Shown one piece after another: positions 44,132 through 56,215 of a stretch of DNA of 64,000 nt; position 1 is the stretch's first letter; the number at the start of each line of letters is the position of its first letter. Both the position numbers and the translations under genes were made by a program. Source of the stretch: Tanypteryx hageni (lineage: Eukaryota > Arthropoda > Insecta > Odonata > Petaluridae); assembly GCA_028673005.1 (NCBI GenBank), contig CM054117.1, forward strand, positions 34,754,561 through 34,818,560. Reading direction: 5' to 3'. The notes beneath the pieces are model-generated. The model was given only the letters and a program-made list of their open reading frames with translations. It was not told the origin of the DNA and searched no databases.

Positions 44132-44340
44132 GCAGATGTTTTCATTTAAGAAATAGTGCTGTGCCACCCCCCTTGGATAGAGGGATTGTGAATGTGCAAA
44201 GAAACCAAAACACTTGAACCAACTTACCCAACATGGGAGGAGCGAGCAGATGTTTTCATTAAAGAAATTGAGCTGTGCCATCCCCCTCAGGGCAGGGGGA
44301 CAGTGAATGTGGGAAGAAACCAAAACACCATCAGTCGTAT
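44132..44340. repeat. Two-copy tandem repeat, period about 114 bp
   Basis: Two direct copies begin GCAGATGTTTTCATT(T/A)AAGAAAT and go on through GCTGTGCCA(C/T)CCCCC and AAGAAACCAAAACAC. The phrase GAAGAAACCAAAACACTTTAA also occurs in the fold-back element at about 43703, linking the two loci. Confidence 0.75.
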
Positions 44341-45501
44341 CTCACACTAGTTCCACAGAAGGTATATCAAAGACTAGAACATAATATATTAGTAAATCTC
44401 ATCACCTGATGGTGCCACTGTGCTGTAGGTGGTGTATTGAAGACTAGCCGCAAATTTAGCTAACAAGACTATTTACACTAAAATCAGTAAAACAAGGTCA
44501 AATTGAATAAAGAGAGAGAGAGAGTAATGATACTTGTCAGGATATAATTTTATTGAAACATTTAACATATGCTATAACTCTTAAAATATGTTATGTAATT
44601 CATCCGGTAACAGCTGATAGAACAATATTTAATACTAGAAAAAGATAAGTTTCTTTTTTCATAAAAAACTTTGATGATTCCAAATTTCCTATTAATTGAG
44701 AATAAATTAACACACCAAAATTAGACTTCAGTATGACTTTTCAGATCTCCTCAAGACTTCATAATTCCTAATATTTCTGTTAATTAGTAATTGACATATT
44801 TAATCATAGAAAGCATTCTTACATACCGTAACTAATCCAGCAATCGTGCAATTATAATTGTATGAAATTACTAAACAAGATCCCATTGAGAGTAAAAAAC
44901 CTGTAAATGATGATTGTAGAGCAATTCTTGGTGATTATATCTCCTTCCATCCGCCAATTTGGCGAAGGACGCACACATATAAGGCGATCTCTCTCCTGGA
45001 TCCCTCTTATCGCACTGTAGCCATATACACACACAAAGAAATAACACTTTTATTTTGTTCTACAAATCACTCGCCACTAGCTTTGTAATAAGAAGACCTC
45101 TGATACTCGCTTGCGAATCCAACGAATGCTTGTTGCGGCTTCTGCCATTCCGTCTGAACTACACCCAAGTATTCCTTTGGTGTTGAGTCACGAAGAGGTC
45201 TAGGAAAGTAGAAGTTTGGGGAGAGTGAGGGAGAAGGGACGATAATAGTAAATAAAATGGGAGATGCTGACCGAAGACATTCTAAGGGTATATTCGAAAG
45301 GGGAACCGTTTTTCTCCGAAGTAGTAGACAACCTTGATCTTCTCTGTGAGTGCGCCTTACCCCAAGTATTCTAAAATTTTGCAGCTAGTAAGAGAAATTC
45401 ATCTGAACGTCAACAGTAATGAATCCTGTTATGTTGGGGGCGTTGTAGGACTGTCTCAGTTTATCTGTATCAATATGTAGTGAACTTGAGTGGAACGTTG
45501 T
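44341..45501. other. Gene-free stretch
   Basis: AT-rich, with a short AGAG microsatellite near 44511. No gene or element recognised. Confidence 0.4.
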
Positions 45502-45509
45502 AATTTAAC

Positions 45510-48072
45510 CAGGGGTGCAGTGGGTGCAATGCACCCGGGCGCCGACTTGCCGGGGCGCCTTCCCATTAAGGTGTTTGTATCTATATATTGTTGCAATTCG
45601 AGTTGTGCATTCTGTTTTGGAATGTTTCATCCTTGGTCAGAGTGAAAAGAGAAAGTGGGAGATATTAAAATGACACTCAATTTTCCACGCAAAATTTGTC
45701 CGATCCCTTGCGATACGCGGTCGCGTGACGACGCTAGAACACGTATCAGTGGCGACCGAAAATGAGTTAATGAGTTAATTGCTATCCTGACCCTAGCGAG
45801 GAGCTCCAGCTGAGGCGGCAATCCTTTCGTAAATTACCATCAGGGTCGGGCCAAGGTAGGGGCGATCCGGGCGGCTGCCCGGTGCACCAAAGTATTGGGG
45901 GCACTAAATCAATCATCTATGTATATCTTACTTGCAAGTGAATACATTTTGGAAACAAATTTACATCACGGGATAGGCGGAAATCTACCTGGAATTCCTA
46001 TTTCCTTTCATTATCAATTATTTTACAGAACAATGGATAAATGAGCAAGTTATTCTAAAAATATCTATACAAAAATTTACGGACGGGAGCGCTGGAGCAC
46101 TTTCTCGCCCGGGGCGTCAAAATACCTTGGTCCGCCCCTGAGTACAATCGACCTTTACCATAAATTCCTTTTACTGGAAGAATACCAGATGTCTACCATT
46201 TTTTTTAATTCTCCCTCATACCGAGTCTTAAAAATCCCAAATCTGTTTTAAATTAGTTTGGAATAGCTTTTCCGAAAACTAGCTTTCCTTACTCCTTTAT
46301 GATCCTCCTACGTTAACGTTCATATTCATGTCGAAATAGTACAAAGCTAATCCTCAACGGTGTGTGAACAGAAGAGTGTGATACTTGAAGAGAGGAGTAT
46401 ACTTCGTTCAGCGAAAAAAAAATTTCCTTTTTGGAGCTGAGGAGATCTTCGTTCATGCAGAGGAAAACTGCACATACGTAGTAATTATATTCTTTATTTA
46501 ATCGAGGAGGTATTTCATATAACGTGTCTCAGTTTCTACTCGAAAACTCTTTTACTGTTTCCACTCATAGGTCCTAAATTGTTCTGAGTTTTTGATAAAA
46601 TAGTAGGTAAGTAGTTATAAAAGATAGCTTGAATTCACAACTAAATAATTATAACATCATAACAATTTTAACTATTAACCCTATTGAATGTTCACTCATT
46701 TTTGAAGAGTGAGTTTGCAGTAATGTACTCCAAGTATTCGGTCCTTGTATCGAGTCCACATAAATTTATTGATTTATGGACACAAGATAACTTTTGAATA
46801 CGAAAGGATTCCTTAATTTAGAAGAACAAGGATCGACAGAATGGCAGGGCGATCATTTTGTCGTAAGCCTGGCGCCAGTGTTATTGTATTTTCACGATCC
46901 TTTATCTGTTAATTATATCCTTATAGAAAATAATGTAGACTAGTTTTACTAGTGGAAATTATTCTTATCGACAACTTTCCAAATAAGTATGTGTATATAG
47001 GGTTATGTTAGGTTTCACACTTATTTGTACATCATACAGATCCGCGATGGTTTGCTAATACTCAGAAAGTTGTAAAGTTCGAGAGGTAGGCTGAAAATAT
47101 CTTTAAGGGCGGATAGCTAAATAAGATTTGATATATGTTTGGTATGAATTATTGAAAGGTGGGGAAAGAGTAATGTGTTATGGTAGGAGCGCGAGTTTGA
47201 GGATTGTTCTAAACAGTTTTTAAAAATATTTACTTTGATAAAATTCAATAAATAAAATTAAACGCAATGGATGTTTAAGTTCTATTCAATAAAATCTAGT
47301 AAATGGAATTTTTCAGATATAATGCAGATCATTAGTTTTATTTTTTGTCTTCTTAGCCATCTTAATCTTACCATTTTTGTTTTGTAGCTACATTTATATT
47401 AATTTATTTATACATTTACCTATACTATTCTCTATTAAAGTAATCATTTTATTTTATTATTAAACTAGAGTTTTAGTTATGTCAAACACCGAAACACAAA
47501 ATATAACATGATATTGCGTGAATTTTGCCATATGCCGTATTTCGGTGATCGTATGTAGATGTACCGAATTCAAATCCCATAACAAATTCTCCAAATAATA
47601 ATCGAACTATTGACATCTATTTCTTCATTGGTTTTTTAAATATCTAAAATGAAAATACTAAGTCGGGACTTTGACGTAGGAATGCATAAATAATTGAAGT
47701 TTTGCTTTCTTATAGTCGAAATAAATATCGCATCTAATTAATCTTGTAAATTGACAAAATAACACAAAAATATTGGAATATTTGATTGTTCATAAAGGTA
47801 ACGGGAGAGAGTATTGACTTTTAATCAAATGTGCAGCGAGTTTTATAAGTTTCGTTCAAGCAGTGATTATATTATATGTTTATCTTTATATTTATGCAAC
47901 GAATTATTTCAATCAGTTCGTTCTGGGATACATCGACAGAAATCCATCAGCTTGTCTGCACTATCGGGACAATGAAAAAAGTAATATTTGTTCATACCAC
48001 AAAATTCGCTAGCAGGGAGGCGCCGCGGAGACATTTTGCACCCGGGTGGCAGACACCCTAGGCGCGGCCCTG
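45510..48072. mobile_element. 2.56-kb non-coding hAT-like element with perfect 8-bp duplication
   Basis: The octamer AATTTAAC stands on both sides (45502-45509 and 48073-48080). The left end starts CAGGGGTGCAGTGGGTGCAA. The right end, read inverted, starts CAGGGCCGCGCCTAGGGTG, and both lead into CACCCGGG blocks. CAGGG ends plus an 8-bp duplication are hAT signatures. The interior has no transposase, only a nested MITE and AT-rich DNA, so it must have been moved in trans or have lost its gene. Confidence 0.72.
45841..46140. mobile_element. hAT-type MITE nested in the 45510 element (300 bp)
   Basis: Ends CAGGGTCGGGCCAAGGTA / TACCTTGGTCCGCCCCTG. Flanking octamers ATTACCAT and AGTACAAT match at 6 of 8. 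Interior CGGGCGGCTGCCCGG and CGCCCGGGGCG blocks. It is the younger insertion by nesting, although its duplication is more worn than that of its host. Confidence 0.75.
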
Positions 48073-48075
48073 AAT

Positions 48076-48140
48076 TTAACCCTAGAATGGTCGCGCCTAT
48101 TATATCAACGATTTCAGTCGCGCCGGGTCACCATGACCCG
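48076..48140 (+). mobile_element. Possible piggyBac-type terminus with GGGTCA palindrome
   Basis: TTAA (48076-48079) is followed by CCCTAGAATGGTCGCGCC and, 45 bases on, by the palindrome CGGGTCA-CCA-TGACCCG (48124-48140). TTAA plus CCCTAG-type ends suit piggyBac-like elements. No opposite end was found, so this may be a truncated remnant into whose edge the hAT-like element at 45510 was inserted. Confidence 0.35.
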
Positions 48141-49280
48141 ATAATAAAAACCCAAATTTTCCAACAAATACCTTCTGATTTATAATTTTGTTCGTCAAAT
48201 GGTTATATAATCTGGTCCTGTTAGCCCCGTATTCAGGGCCAATCTCCTTGGGTGCCTTCAGTCACCGAGAAAATAGGGATAGAAATCTCGTGCCGAAGCC
48301 CGAAATGTCGAGGTCGATGATATTTTACGGCTAAAAATATGACTAGTATTCCTTTGGCGAGAAGTGAAACCGTCGATCCCGTGTATTGTACGATGTCGGT
48401 GCACTTCAAAGAACCCTTTTTCATATGGGACATTAGGTAGCTAAGCCTCCGGAACCCGTAAATAACTCTAAATGAGGTTAGAAAGGGTAGAAAGTTTTAG
48501 TTGTATTTGACTTATTTATTTGGCTAAAATTGTCATTGATTATCCTGGTATCCTTTCAAAAAATAAAGGCGGATGACATTCATTGTTTAGCGCGCCCGTC
48601 ATTTGTTTTTTCCGCCTACTTGGATGCTTGCATTAACGAATGGAAATATTCAACATGTGGATCGTTATCCCTCAACGATTCTACCTATTTATAATCCAGT
48701 GGAAAATGAAATTTCTAAGAGTAACATATAAGCACGTAAAGTTTTGGTCGCTTCAGTTTTAGATTTTATCTTTTATATATTACAAATCAACAATTTTTGT
48801 GTGTACAACTTGCTTAAGCCCCCCCATAGTAAGATTTTGATGGCACATATGGAACCTCTTATGGATTTATATAGGAAATTAGTGAGCTTGTTTTAAAATG
48901 CTATGTTGCTGTTTCGTATTTATTTTAATTTGGAATGGAAAGATTTTGTGAAAATCCTTCGGTTCTTATAGAATTTGATGGCTGTAAAAATAGACAACTC
49001 TTTGCTAGGAGATAATTATTTACATATATAAAATACTAGTTTTAGGTGGTATTGAGCCAGGCTCCTTTATTTTAAAATGTGGTGTGGTAATTTGTGTTTT
49101 TAATTGAATGGAAAGTCTTCCTGTTTTGTTTTTCTGGACCGATTATTAACACAGAATTGATATTTAGTTTTTTAGAAAATCATTCTTTTGTTTTTTTTTA
49201 TAGGAATTGGGATATTGGTGATTTGATGTTTTATTTTAACGCAATATGTATTTCTTAATTTATATTATTCCTTATAATAT
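48141..49280. other. Gene-free stretch
   Basis: Nothing recognised. Confidence 0.4.
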
Positions 49281-49599
49281 TTTATTTCAGTTTTCTTTTA
49301 TTAGTAGTATGGGTGTTGCTGCGTATTAGAGCAGCATGTAGTAAGATGAATCTGGTGACATCTATTTTTATGTAGTTTTGTTCTTAATGTTTAGATGAGA
49401 TCTGAACCAAGTAAGAGAATATAGTTTAATTACAAGTTTGGCCGCATTAATTACATTATCAATATGTTTATTATATTTGTTTTTGTATAATGTTGCTCCT
49501 ATTATTTTTATATAATTTATCCATGTCAATTCTGTGTTATTGATCATTATGTTGGGTAAGGTTTGAATTTTTGTAATGGGAAAACATGATGTTTATCGA

Positions 49600-49830
49600 A
49601 TTGAACATAGTACGTTTTGTTATGTAGATATGATTCACTTAAGAGTATTATGTTTAGGAAGTCCTAGCCATACTAATTTATGTAAGAGGCGTCCTGCCAT
49701 ACCGTGGCGAAGGCTTTCTCAATGTCTAAATTGGTGCTGACATATTACAAAATGCAGAGGATTTGTTAGGTGGTTGGGTGCTTATGTATAAATCCAAATT
49801 GTTCAATTAGTGTAATGTTTTAATTCTTAT
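49600..49830 (-). pseudogene. Faint LINE reverse transcriptase relic
   Basis: On the minus strand, FGFIHKHPTT followed by QILCILQYVSTNLDIEKAFATVW resembles the QFGFR-HST-QI ... D-EKAFDTVWH block of Jockey/CR1-type RTs. It is short and heavily decayed, with no flanking motifs. Confidence 0.45.
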
Positions 49831-52110
49831 CAGTGTCAGCTCAAGATATTTCGGTACCCTAGGCAAAAGGTTTAAATGGTTCATTTAAAAAAAACGCTTT
49901 GTACAATTCACAGAAAATATCATAGATTCTGACTGTAACTATAAACTATTTTAATTTATTGTATTAAGATGTTAAAAAATATATATATTACATACAAAGT
50001 AAAAGAGGTACCTCTTGCCATATGGAATCCTAGGCAATTGTCTAGCTTGCATATATATATATCCAATTAATTTCTTACTACTGACATGAAATTATGAATG
50101 CATTGTAACTAAGGTGGTCTCCCAAACTGCTATTGTTTTCTTATTATTTATTCACTAGCTATCTACTATTGGATTTTTTGTCTTTAATATTGTCACAAGG
50201 GTTAAGAGGTAATTAAAAAACTTGGCATTCACTTCTTTCTTTGTAAAATTTAAACTAGAGGAAAGTAAAATAGTAGGGTGAGTTGACACTATAACTTGAG
50301 TGGCGACTTAAGTAGTCAAAGTTCTGTGATTTTTTGTTATTTTACTAAAATTACATGTACATTGGCCTCTGCTGGAACTTTTGTGGGGGGAGGGCAAGGG
50401 GATATGCATGCTCCCACAGTTGGTTGTTTTCTCTTGACACATGCCTGATTCAGAGTGGGCAACTGCCCCCCTAAATTTAGCTATTTAATTAAATGTTTTT
50501 ATTTGTAGGGAAAATCACATTGTTGCTGAAAATCTGTAAACAAAACTGGATGAATATATATATAGAAATGCAGTGTTATAAGATTGTTTAGTTTAACTCT
50601 AATAATGCCTGAGCTAACTTTTCTCCAATTTCTGTGAAGATTATAAAATTTTTAAACTTTTTATCTTGACCATGTGACGTGTTGATTCTTCCACATGCTT
50701 TTTTCAGCATTTTCACATTAATATTCAAAACATTTTTCATGAAGGAAAATGTTTCATGTGAAAAGTAAAAAAAATTTTCCTCCTCATCATTGAACATTTC
50801 ATTGTACTTCTCTCAATCAATCATCGATTTACAGGTTAATTAAATTCATGCTAGTTTAGTCCAAAAGAACATCTTAGGAATAAAATTTGTCTGTTAAATT
50901 GTGCATTTACTTCAAATCTGCATCAATGAACTATTTTTATAGCCATTTTTCTTAAATCATCCGTTTTTTGAATTATCAAAAATTAAAGTAATAACTGAAA
51001 TAAGCATTGTAGCATCAAGCAGTGCCAGGACTCTATATTTCTATGCCACAGAGAGTGCTCACAGTGAAATCACTCTACTACCATATATATTATTTTTTTA
51101 TGCAATGAGCATCTCTTCAAATGTGACAATATATATTTTTTAATTTTTCATTACTACTAATTTATTTATGGCTTATTAAACCCCTTGTAGTGCTGTCTGT
51201 GGCAGAAACCTTGGTTTTCTCATCCTCATCCAGGCACTGGCAGCAAGGAAAATAGTTCCTTGAAGTTACATCGAAATCTTAATTGACAATATTGTTCTGT
51301 CAAGCTTATATTTATTACCATCGGTGAGTTATTATTTCATTCTTCAGCTTATTAAAACAAATCATACTTTTAATCAAATTATATTAGATTTTGATTGATA
51401 TTATAGGCATAAATATGTTTATAACATCCACAAGCATAACGAATGCAAACAACCACTAAAATGATACAATTATTCCCTAGAAACTGTAGAAAATTAATTA
51501 GCATCTAGTTTTTAAACTATTTTTTTTTGCAGGATGCATCTTTCATTTGTGTTGAGATTTGCCTATATTGGTATTGCTAATTTTAGACATATTTAGCTTT
51601 GAAGGCTTTATCTCATTTTTAGCTTTTTATTAATTTCAAAGCGCTTGCTGAAATTTCCTAAAAAAATCACATTATGCCCTTTGTATACATTTTACTGATA
51701 TAATAAAATTATATAGCAATATACACTTGTCACCATTTGACAGATCTCAAAAGTAAACATTTATGGGCTGCTTACATTTCCATTATTTGAGTTATTATCG
51801 GCTTGAAATAATAAATGTATATTAATATCAGCATCACTATTCATAAAATTCAGTTAACAGCTCTGCTACAAAAGTAATTATACTGAATAATTTCTTGTTC
51901 CTCTGGTACAGCATCACAGCCAAAGACAAATTTTTTCACTTATGGGTTGATTTATAATTTTTTAATATTAGCTTCATTTGATATATTGGATCATAAATGA
52001 AATTTAGAAACTGCTTTTAAAAAGTAAATTTTATTTTTTCCTTAAAATAAAATGTAGTTAGGTTCTAAACACTCATATCAATGAGTTTAGAAACGGTGAG
52101 ATGATGTCCA
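49831..52110. other. Gene-free stretch
   Basis: AT-rich with short poly-T and ATATAT runs. The frame at 50588-50797 (-) has no family resemblance. No element ends recognised. Confidence 0.4.
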
Positions 52111-52189
52111 ATATTTATTTATTTTGTGAAATATAGTGAGTGAATTGGATGACAGGTTAATCGTATGACATATATAGGAAAAAATGATT

Positions 52190-53554
52190 TCAACTCCTAC
52201 ACACGCCGTTTTGGCAAGTTAAACCTGGTCCACATGCTGTTGTGTGCGGTAATCCTATTGTAATTGGACATCGTTCATTTTCCCCTGCAATAAAAGAGTG
52301 ATTATATAAATATTAAATGCAAATCAGTTACAATTTTCAAATGCTTCCAAAGAATTTATCAAGGTTTGAGAATTTTCTTTAAATGAATATAATATTAAAT
52401 ACTGCCTAACACAGTTTATCAGCAATAGTTAGGATTGAAAACGACTGATTTATAGATAGACATTTTTAATCCATAACATGCATTGTAGCATATTACCTCT
52501 CAGAATATGCAGCAAAAATAGTCGTTTCAATTGCTGACATACAACTTTAAAAGAGCAAGTACATAATGAGCATGAGCCAAAATTTTATGATTGATGGATG
52601 TTTTTAAATGCAACTTCTGAGGGACTACACAACCTATAAAATTCAGATACATGGCATTTGTTTGCGTTTTAAAAAGAAATTTTATCGACTATTAATGTAA
52701 TCTTTCATTAAATATTTGAAATGATTTTGCTATTACTCAAAAGCAAATTTGACTGATATTTCATGTCTTTGGGTTTCTTTAGGGTGGATATCCATGTTAG
52801 AATCTATGCTATTGTTATTATAATTTTCAGTCATCAGCTGCAAGCGAAAAACTAAACAATTTTTTTATCAGTTATATTTTTATTATATTCTTTCTGTAAT
52901 TATGTGGAGCCAAATACTGACTATAATTTCAATTGATCCTTTATGGAACAAATATATGAGGAATGAAAATATTTCATGTAAATAAAAAATATGGTTATGA
53001 AATAAAATGTATGAAATATGAAGAGTGTGGTGGCATTCAAATTATATTTGAGGCTAAAGTTCTATTCATTTCATAATTTGGATGAACAAATTAAGAGTAA
53101 TTCTATCTTAAAATGTGTGTGATTCCACAATCTTTAGAAATAATTGGCAGTGCAAATTTATTTTAAGGATAGCCTTATGATATCTATTAAGTGAACTAGA
53201 GAAGTTGTTTGTAAACTGTACCTGTAGTGGTGTAGAGAATGGTGTGTGAAATTAGCAATATCCCTTCAGGGTGCAAAATACGTAGTTACGCCTAACATAA
53301 TATGGCTTATTACCATTATATGAAACGCAAGCTGGACAACAGCCACAGAATCCTCCCTTGGGGTCAATGTGACCTTTTGATGGAGGACAGTCTTTTGGAA
53401 GAATCCTAGCACACCTTACTGTGGTGCAAACATCTTGAGGGCAAGCTATTAGCTTTTGAGCGCCAAAAGAGTAAGATTCCACAAGTTCATCCTTATCAGT
53501 TTCAGCAGCAACAAGGGCCCACACTGTCACCATTGCCAGCACAACAATGCTGCA
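52190..53554 (-). CDS. Secreted 12-cysteine FPI/IGFBP-N-like inhibitor, last two coding exons
   Basis: Coding exons, minus strand: 53554-53314 and 52284-52190. The first exon opens after the acceptor TTCTACAG in phase 0. It encodes a hydrophobic signal core (IVVLAMVTVWALVAAE) and eight cysteines ending in GGFCGCCPACV, and stops at the donor AATG|GTAATA. The second opens after TTTATTGCAG, keeps phase, and encodes ENERCPITIG, then CGPGLTCQNGVCRS and TGA. The GCGCC-type block plus CGPGLTC-GVC match IGFBP-N/SIBD proteins and arthropod fungal protease inhibitor-1-like peptides. Likely role: extracellular inhibition of microbial or endogenous proteases. The exon with the start codon was not found; an in-frame ATG at 53533 would leave a very short signal peptide. 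AATAAA signals lie at 52123-52114. Confidence 0.82.
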
Positions 53555-53749
53555 CTGTAGAAATGATAGGAAAAATATTTACGATCATTAAAATCATGAA
53601 ACTTTAGTACTAATACTGATTATCTTTCATAATAATATGTTAGTGCAATGCAGGATCATATCAGAGCCGTTTCATCACCAAGAACAACCAGCATTGTTGC
53701 CATACTCATAAAATTACATAGAATAATATTGGGATAACAGAAGAAGATG

Positions 53750-53930
53750 GAAATATGAGGAAAGGGGAGAGTGAAAGGGAAATGAGAAGAGAAAGGGTGA
53801 TGGGAAGGGAGAGAATGAGGGAAAGTGGAAGTATGGGAAAGCAGTGGGTTTGATGGGAGGGAGAGAGATACATAGGGAGAGAGAGAGGGAGGGGAGAGTG
53901 GAAAGAAGGCAGAGAGAGAAACCCGAAAAT
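53750..53930. repeat. GA-rich polypurine tract
   Basis: About 180 bases of almost pure G and A (GGGAGAG and GAGAGAGAG motifs), upstream of the FPI-like gene. It may lie in its first intron. Confidence 0.85.
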
Positions 53931-54343
53931 AGGCTAGATATAATTTTCTACCTTAAATATATGCCAAAAGGAGGCAGAGACCCTAGTCATTATAATTATT
54001 TGTTCCATCATAGTTAAAACCAGTGACCTGAATTTATACCTGCTATTTCCACATTTTAAACATTGGATACCAATGAGGTCTTACATTGGTCCAACATAAA
54101 ACCTGTGAACTTGATTTTAATTTGAAACTATTCCATGTCATATTTGCTGTAAATTATTATAAACTTTACCAAGCCAATATAGCAAATTAATTTTTTAACA
54201 AAAACTATGGACTTGAATTTAGAACTGTCATGCTACTTAATACATGATTGAATAACCTGTTAAAATTTACAGGTAAAATTTAGATATTTAGTTCATTTTG
54301 ATGAATCCTTATTTGACTATATCTTGGACAGATGTTTGGCTTG
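53931..54343. other. Gene-free AT-rich stretch
   Basis: No element or coding signal. The first exon of the FPI-like gene could lie here, but no ATG-to-donor exon in phase 0 was convincing. Confidence 0.35.
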
Positions 54344-54351
54344 TATATTAT

Positions 54352-54429
<78 letters not shown>
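54344..54429. repeat. (TA)n microsatellite, left flank of the Penelope-like element
   Basis: About 86 bases of TA with one slip, abutting the inverted terminus at 54430. Confidence 0.95.
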
Positions 54430-54432
<3 letters not shown>

Positions 54433-55844
54433 GCAACAAGTTGTTGGGATAAGGAAGCTCAGTGAGCACTCACCAATAAGATGACTTCAGGTTGGCGAGC
54501 TGCTGGGGGTGCCGAAGTGACACACGTAACACAAAAAATACCTACCTACCCCAGACCCCTCCTATGGCTGAGGTATATTGATGGCATTTCTTCTCTGGAC
54601 ACATGGACCTGACACCCTACAATCCTTTTTACAACACCTCTCTTCCCAACCCATGCTTTCCTTCGCCCACTACTCCTATACCTCCAACATCACCCTCCTG
54701 GATGTTGATCTCTCCATTCGGGAAGACAGAATCCACACCAGTGTGCACCTCAAGCCATCCAACTGCCTTCAATAGCTCCACTTCGACAGCTGCCATCACA
54801 AAACCTTAATTCCTACGCCCTAGCCTGCTGAGGGCAGAAAATCTGCTTGGACAGAAACTCGCTGTCCGAGTACTGCTACACCCTCAAAAATGCATTTCTT
54901 CAGTGTGGATACCTGCCGGATCTGATCCGGGACCAAATCCGGCGGGCAGTCACACCTACCACCCCAAACTCCCACCCCAATACCCATGCCATCACCGTTT
55001 CCATCCCCCAACTCAACCTAGCCACCCTTTTTTCCCTGGCATCCACGATATATTGAGGAATATCCTAAAAGTCACCCACCATATCCTCACATCCTCCCCC
55101 CACCAAGTTAATTTCCTACACCACCAATCCTCTCCTGCCATCCCCCTAATCTGGCAAACATTTTATAGAAAAAATAACCCCCAGCACCTACTCCCCTACA
55201 CCCTGCCGGATCTCACCCCCACGGTAGACCCTGATGTCTCACATGCCCCATAAATCTCCCCTGCAATTCCTTCTCCAGCCCCACCACTAACATCACCTAC
55301 CCCATAACTTCTCCTACCAACTGCACCACCTGTAATATCATTTACCTCCTGAGATGCACCCAATATCCCACTTTTTATGTTGGCCTCACCAGCAATTCCC
55401 TCAACATCCTCATGAATGGCCACTGCAACAGCGTCATTCATAAATGACTGCTACCTGTGGCCGTTCATGCAAAAAATCAAAAGTTAAAATTTAATGATTG
55501 CTTCACAGTGAGAGCCATTCGTGCTCTCCCCGATAATGCTTTGGCTCCCCAACTCTATCAGTGGGAGCTTGCCCATATCCATCTTTTAAACTCCTTCACT
55601 CTTCCTGGCCTCAACCTTTGCTATAATTTCACTCCTTTTCAGCCATTCCCCAACCCTCTGCATCCTCCAATCCCAGACTTTTCTGCAGTACCCCTCCACC
55701 CCCATGCCTCCACCCAGTGTCACTGCCATCAGTTGTCTCTCTCCTGTGCTGAAGAAGGGATCACCCCCGAAAGCTTCCATGTTTTTTGGTTTTTTTGTGT
55801 GTTTTACGTGTGTCACCCCCAGCAGCTCGCCAACCTGAAGTCAT

Positions 55845-55846
<2 letters not shown>
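54430..55846 (+). mobile_element. Penelope-like retroelement fragment with inverted terminal segments
   Basis: The left end (54430-54535) is an inverted copy of the element's own 3' terminus (CCCCCAGCAGCTCGCCAACC on the right at about 55816; its complement near 54490). Between them the plus strand holds a broken coding tail. 54560-54775 covers the RT C-terminal part (YIDG, WTHGPDTLQSFLQHL, LDVDLSIRE, HTSVHLKPS). 55310-55446 is a GIY-YIG-type endonuclease relic (CTTCNIIYLLRC, FYVGLTSNSL, MNGH). 55457-55620 holds the conserved tail FNDCFTVRAIRALP, QWELAHIHLLNS and PGLN. A hammerhead-like core (CTGAAGA at 55749 and GAAA at 55769) follows. Inverted terminal segments are known in Penelope-like elements. 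5' truncated and dead. Confidence 0.78.
55749..55772 (+). other. Hammerhead-ribozyme-like core at the Penelope-like 3' end
   Basis: CTGAAGA, then A-GGG-ATCA-CCC-CC, then GAAA. It fits the CTGANGA - helix II - GAAA frame, but helix II is short with unpaired bases, so it is probably a decayed ribozyme. Hammerheads are an established feature of many Penelope-like elements. Confidence 0.45.

Positions 55847-55914
<68 letters not shown>
55847..55914. repeat. (TA)n microsatellite between Penelope-like element and RTE copy B
   Basis: 68 bases of TA. The LINE begins at the next base, so it inserted into the microsatellite, which resumes after its 3' tail at 59174. Confidence 0.95.
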
Positions 55915-55915
<1 letters not shown>

Positions 55916-55988
55916 CACTGGTGGTGTAATGGTTAGCGTGTCGGCTTTCTATTGCAAAGTTCGGGGGTTCAAACCCCTCGAATGGAGG
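55915..55988 (+). other. tRNA-like 5' head of RTE copy B
   Basis: Same module as at 3939-4012, differing mainly at one base of the A-box-like stretch (TAATGG here, TAGTGG there). The T-arm GGGGG-TTCAAAC-CCCTC is intact. Confidence 0.7.
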
Positions 55989-56215
55989 TTTTATTTAAAA
56001 AAAAAAAAAAAAAAACTATCATCAGTGCCTGGCAGTAGGCAGCAGTACTGTCAGTATGGTATAGAGCCGAAAACAAATGATGTTGGTTGGGTCTATATCC
56101 AATACAGCTGTAGGCGTGATCAGGACGATTTGAACGGCTACAGTACTGCGATGTGGAAAGCAAGAGGGAAACTACCACATTACAATCCCTAGTAAAGATT
56201 ATATGGTTGGACAAT

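Noticed and set aside
50588..50797. 69-aa open frame on the minus strand
   Set aside because: No homology pattern recognised, no splice or promoter context, located in AT-rich non-coding DNA.
53690..53720. Candidate first exon of the FPI-like gene (ATG, 10 codons, GTGATG donor)
   Set aside because: The donor is in phase 1 while the next exon needs phase 0, so joining would break the cysteine frame.
55457..55915. 152-aa open frame at the Penelope-like end as an independent gene
   Set aside because: It is the C-terminal tail of the Penelope-like protein that runs on into the TA microsatellite.
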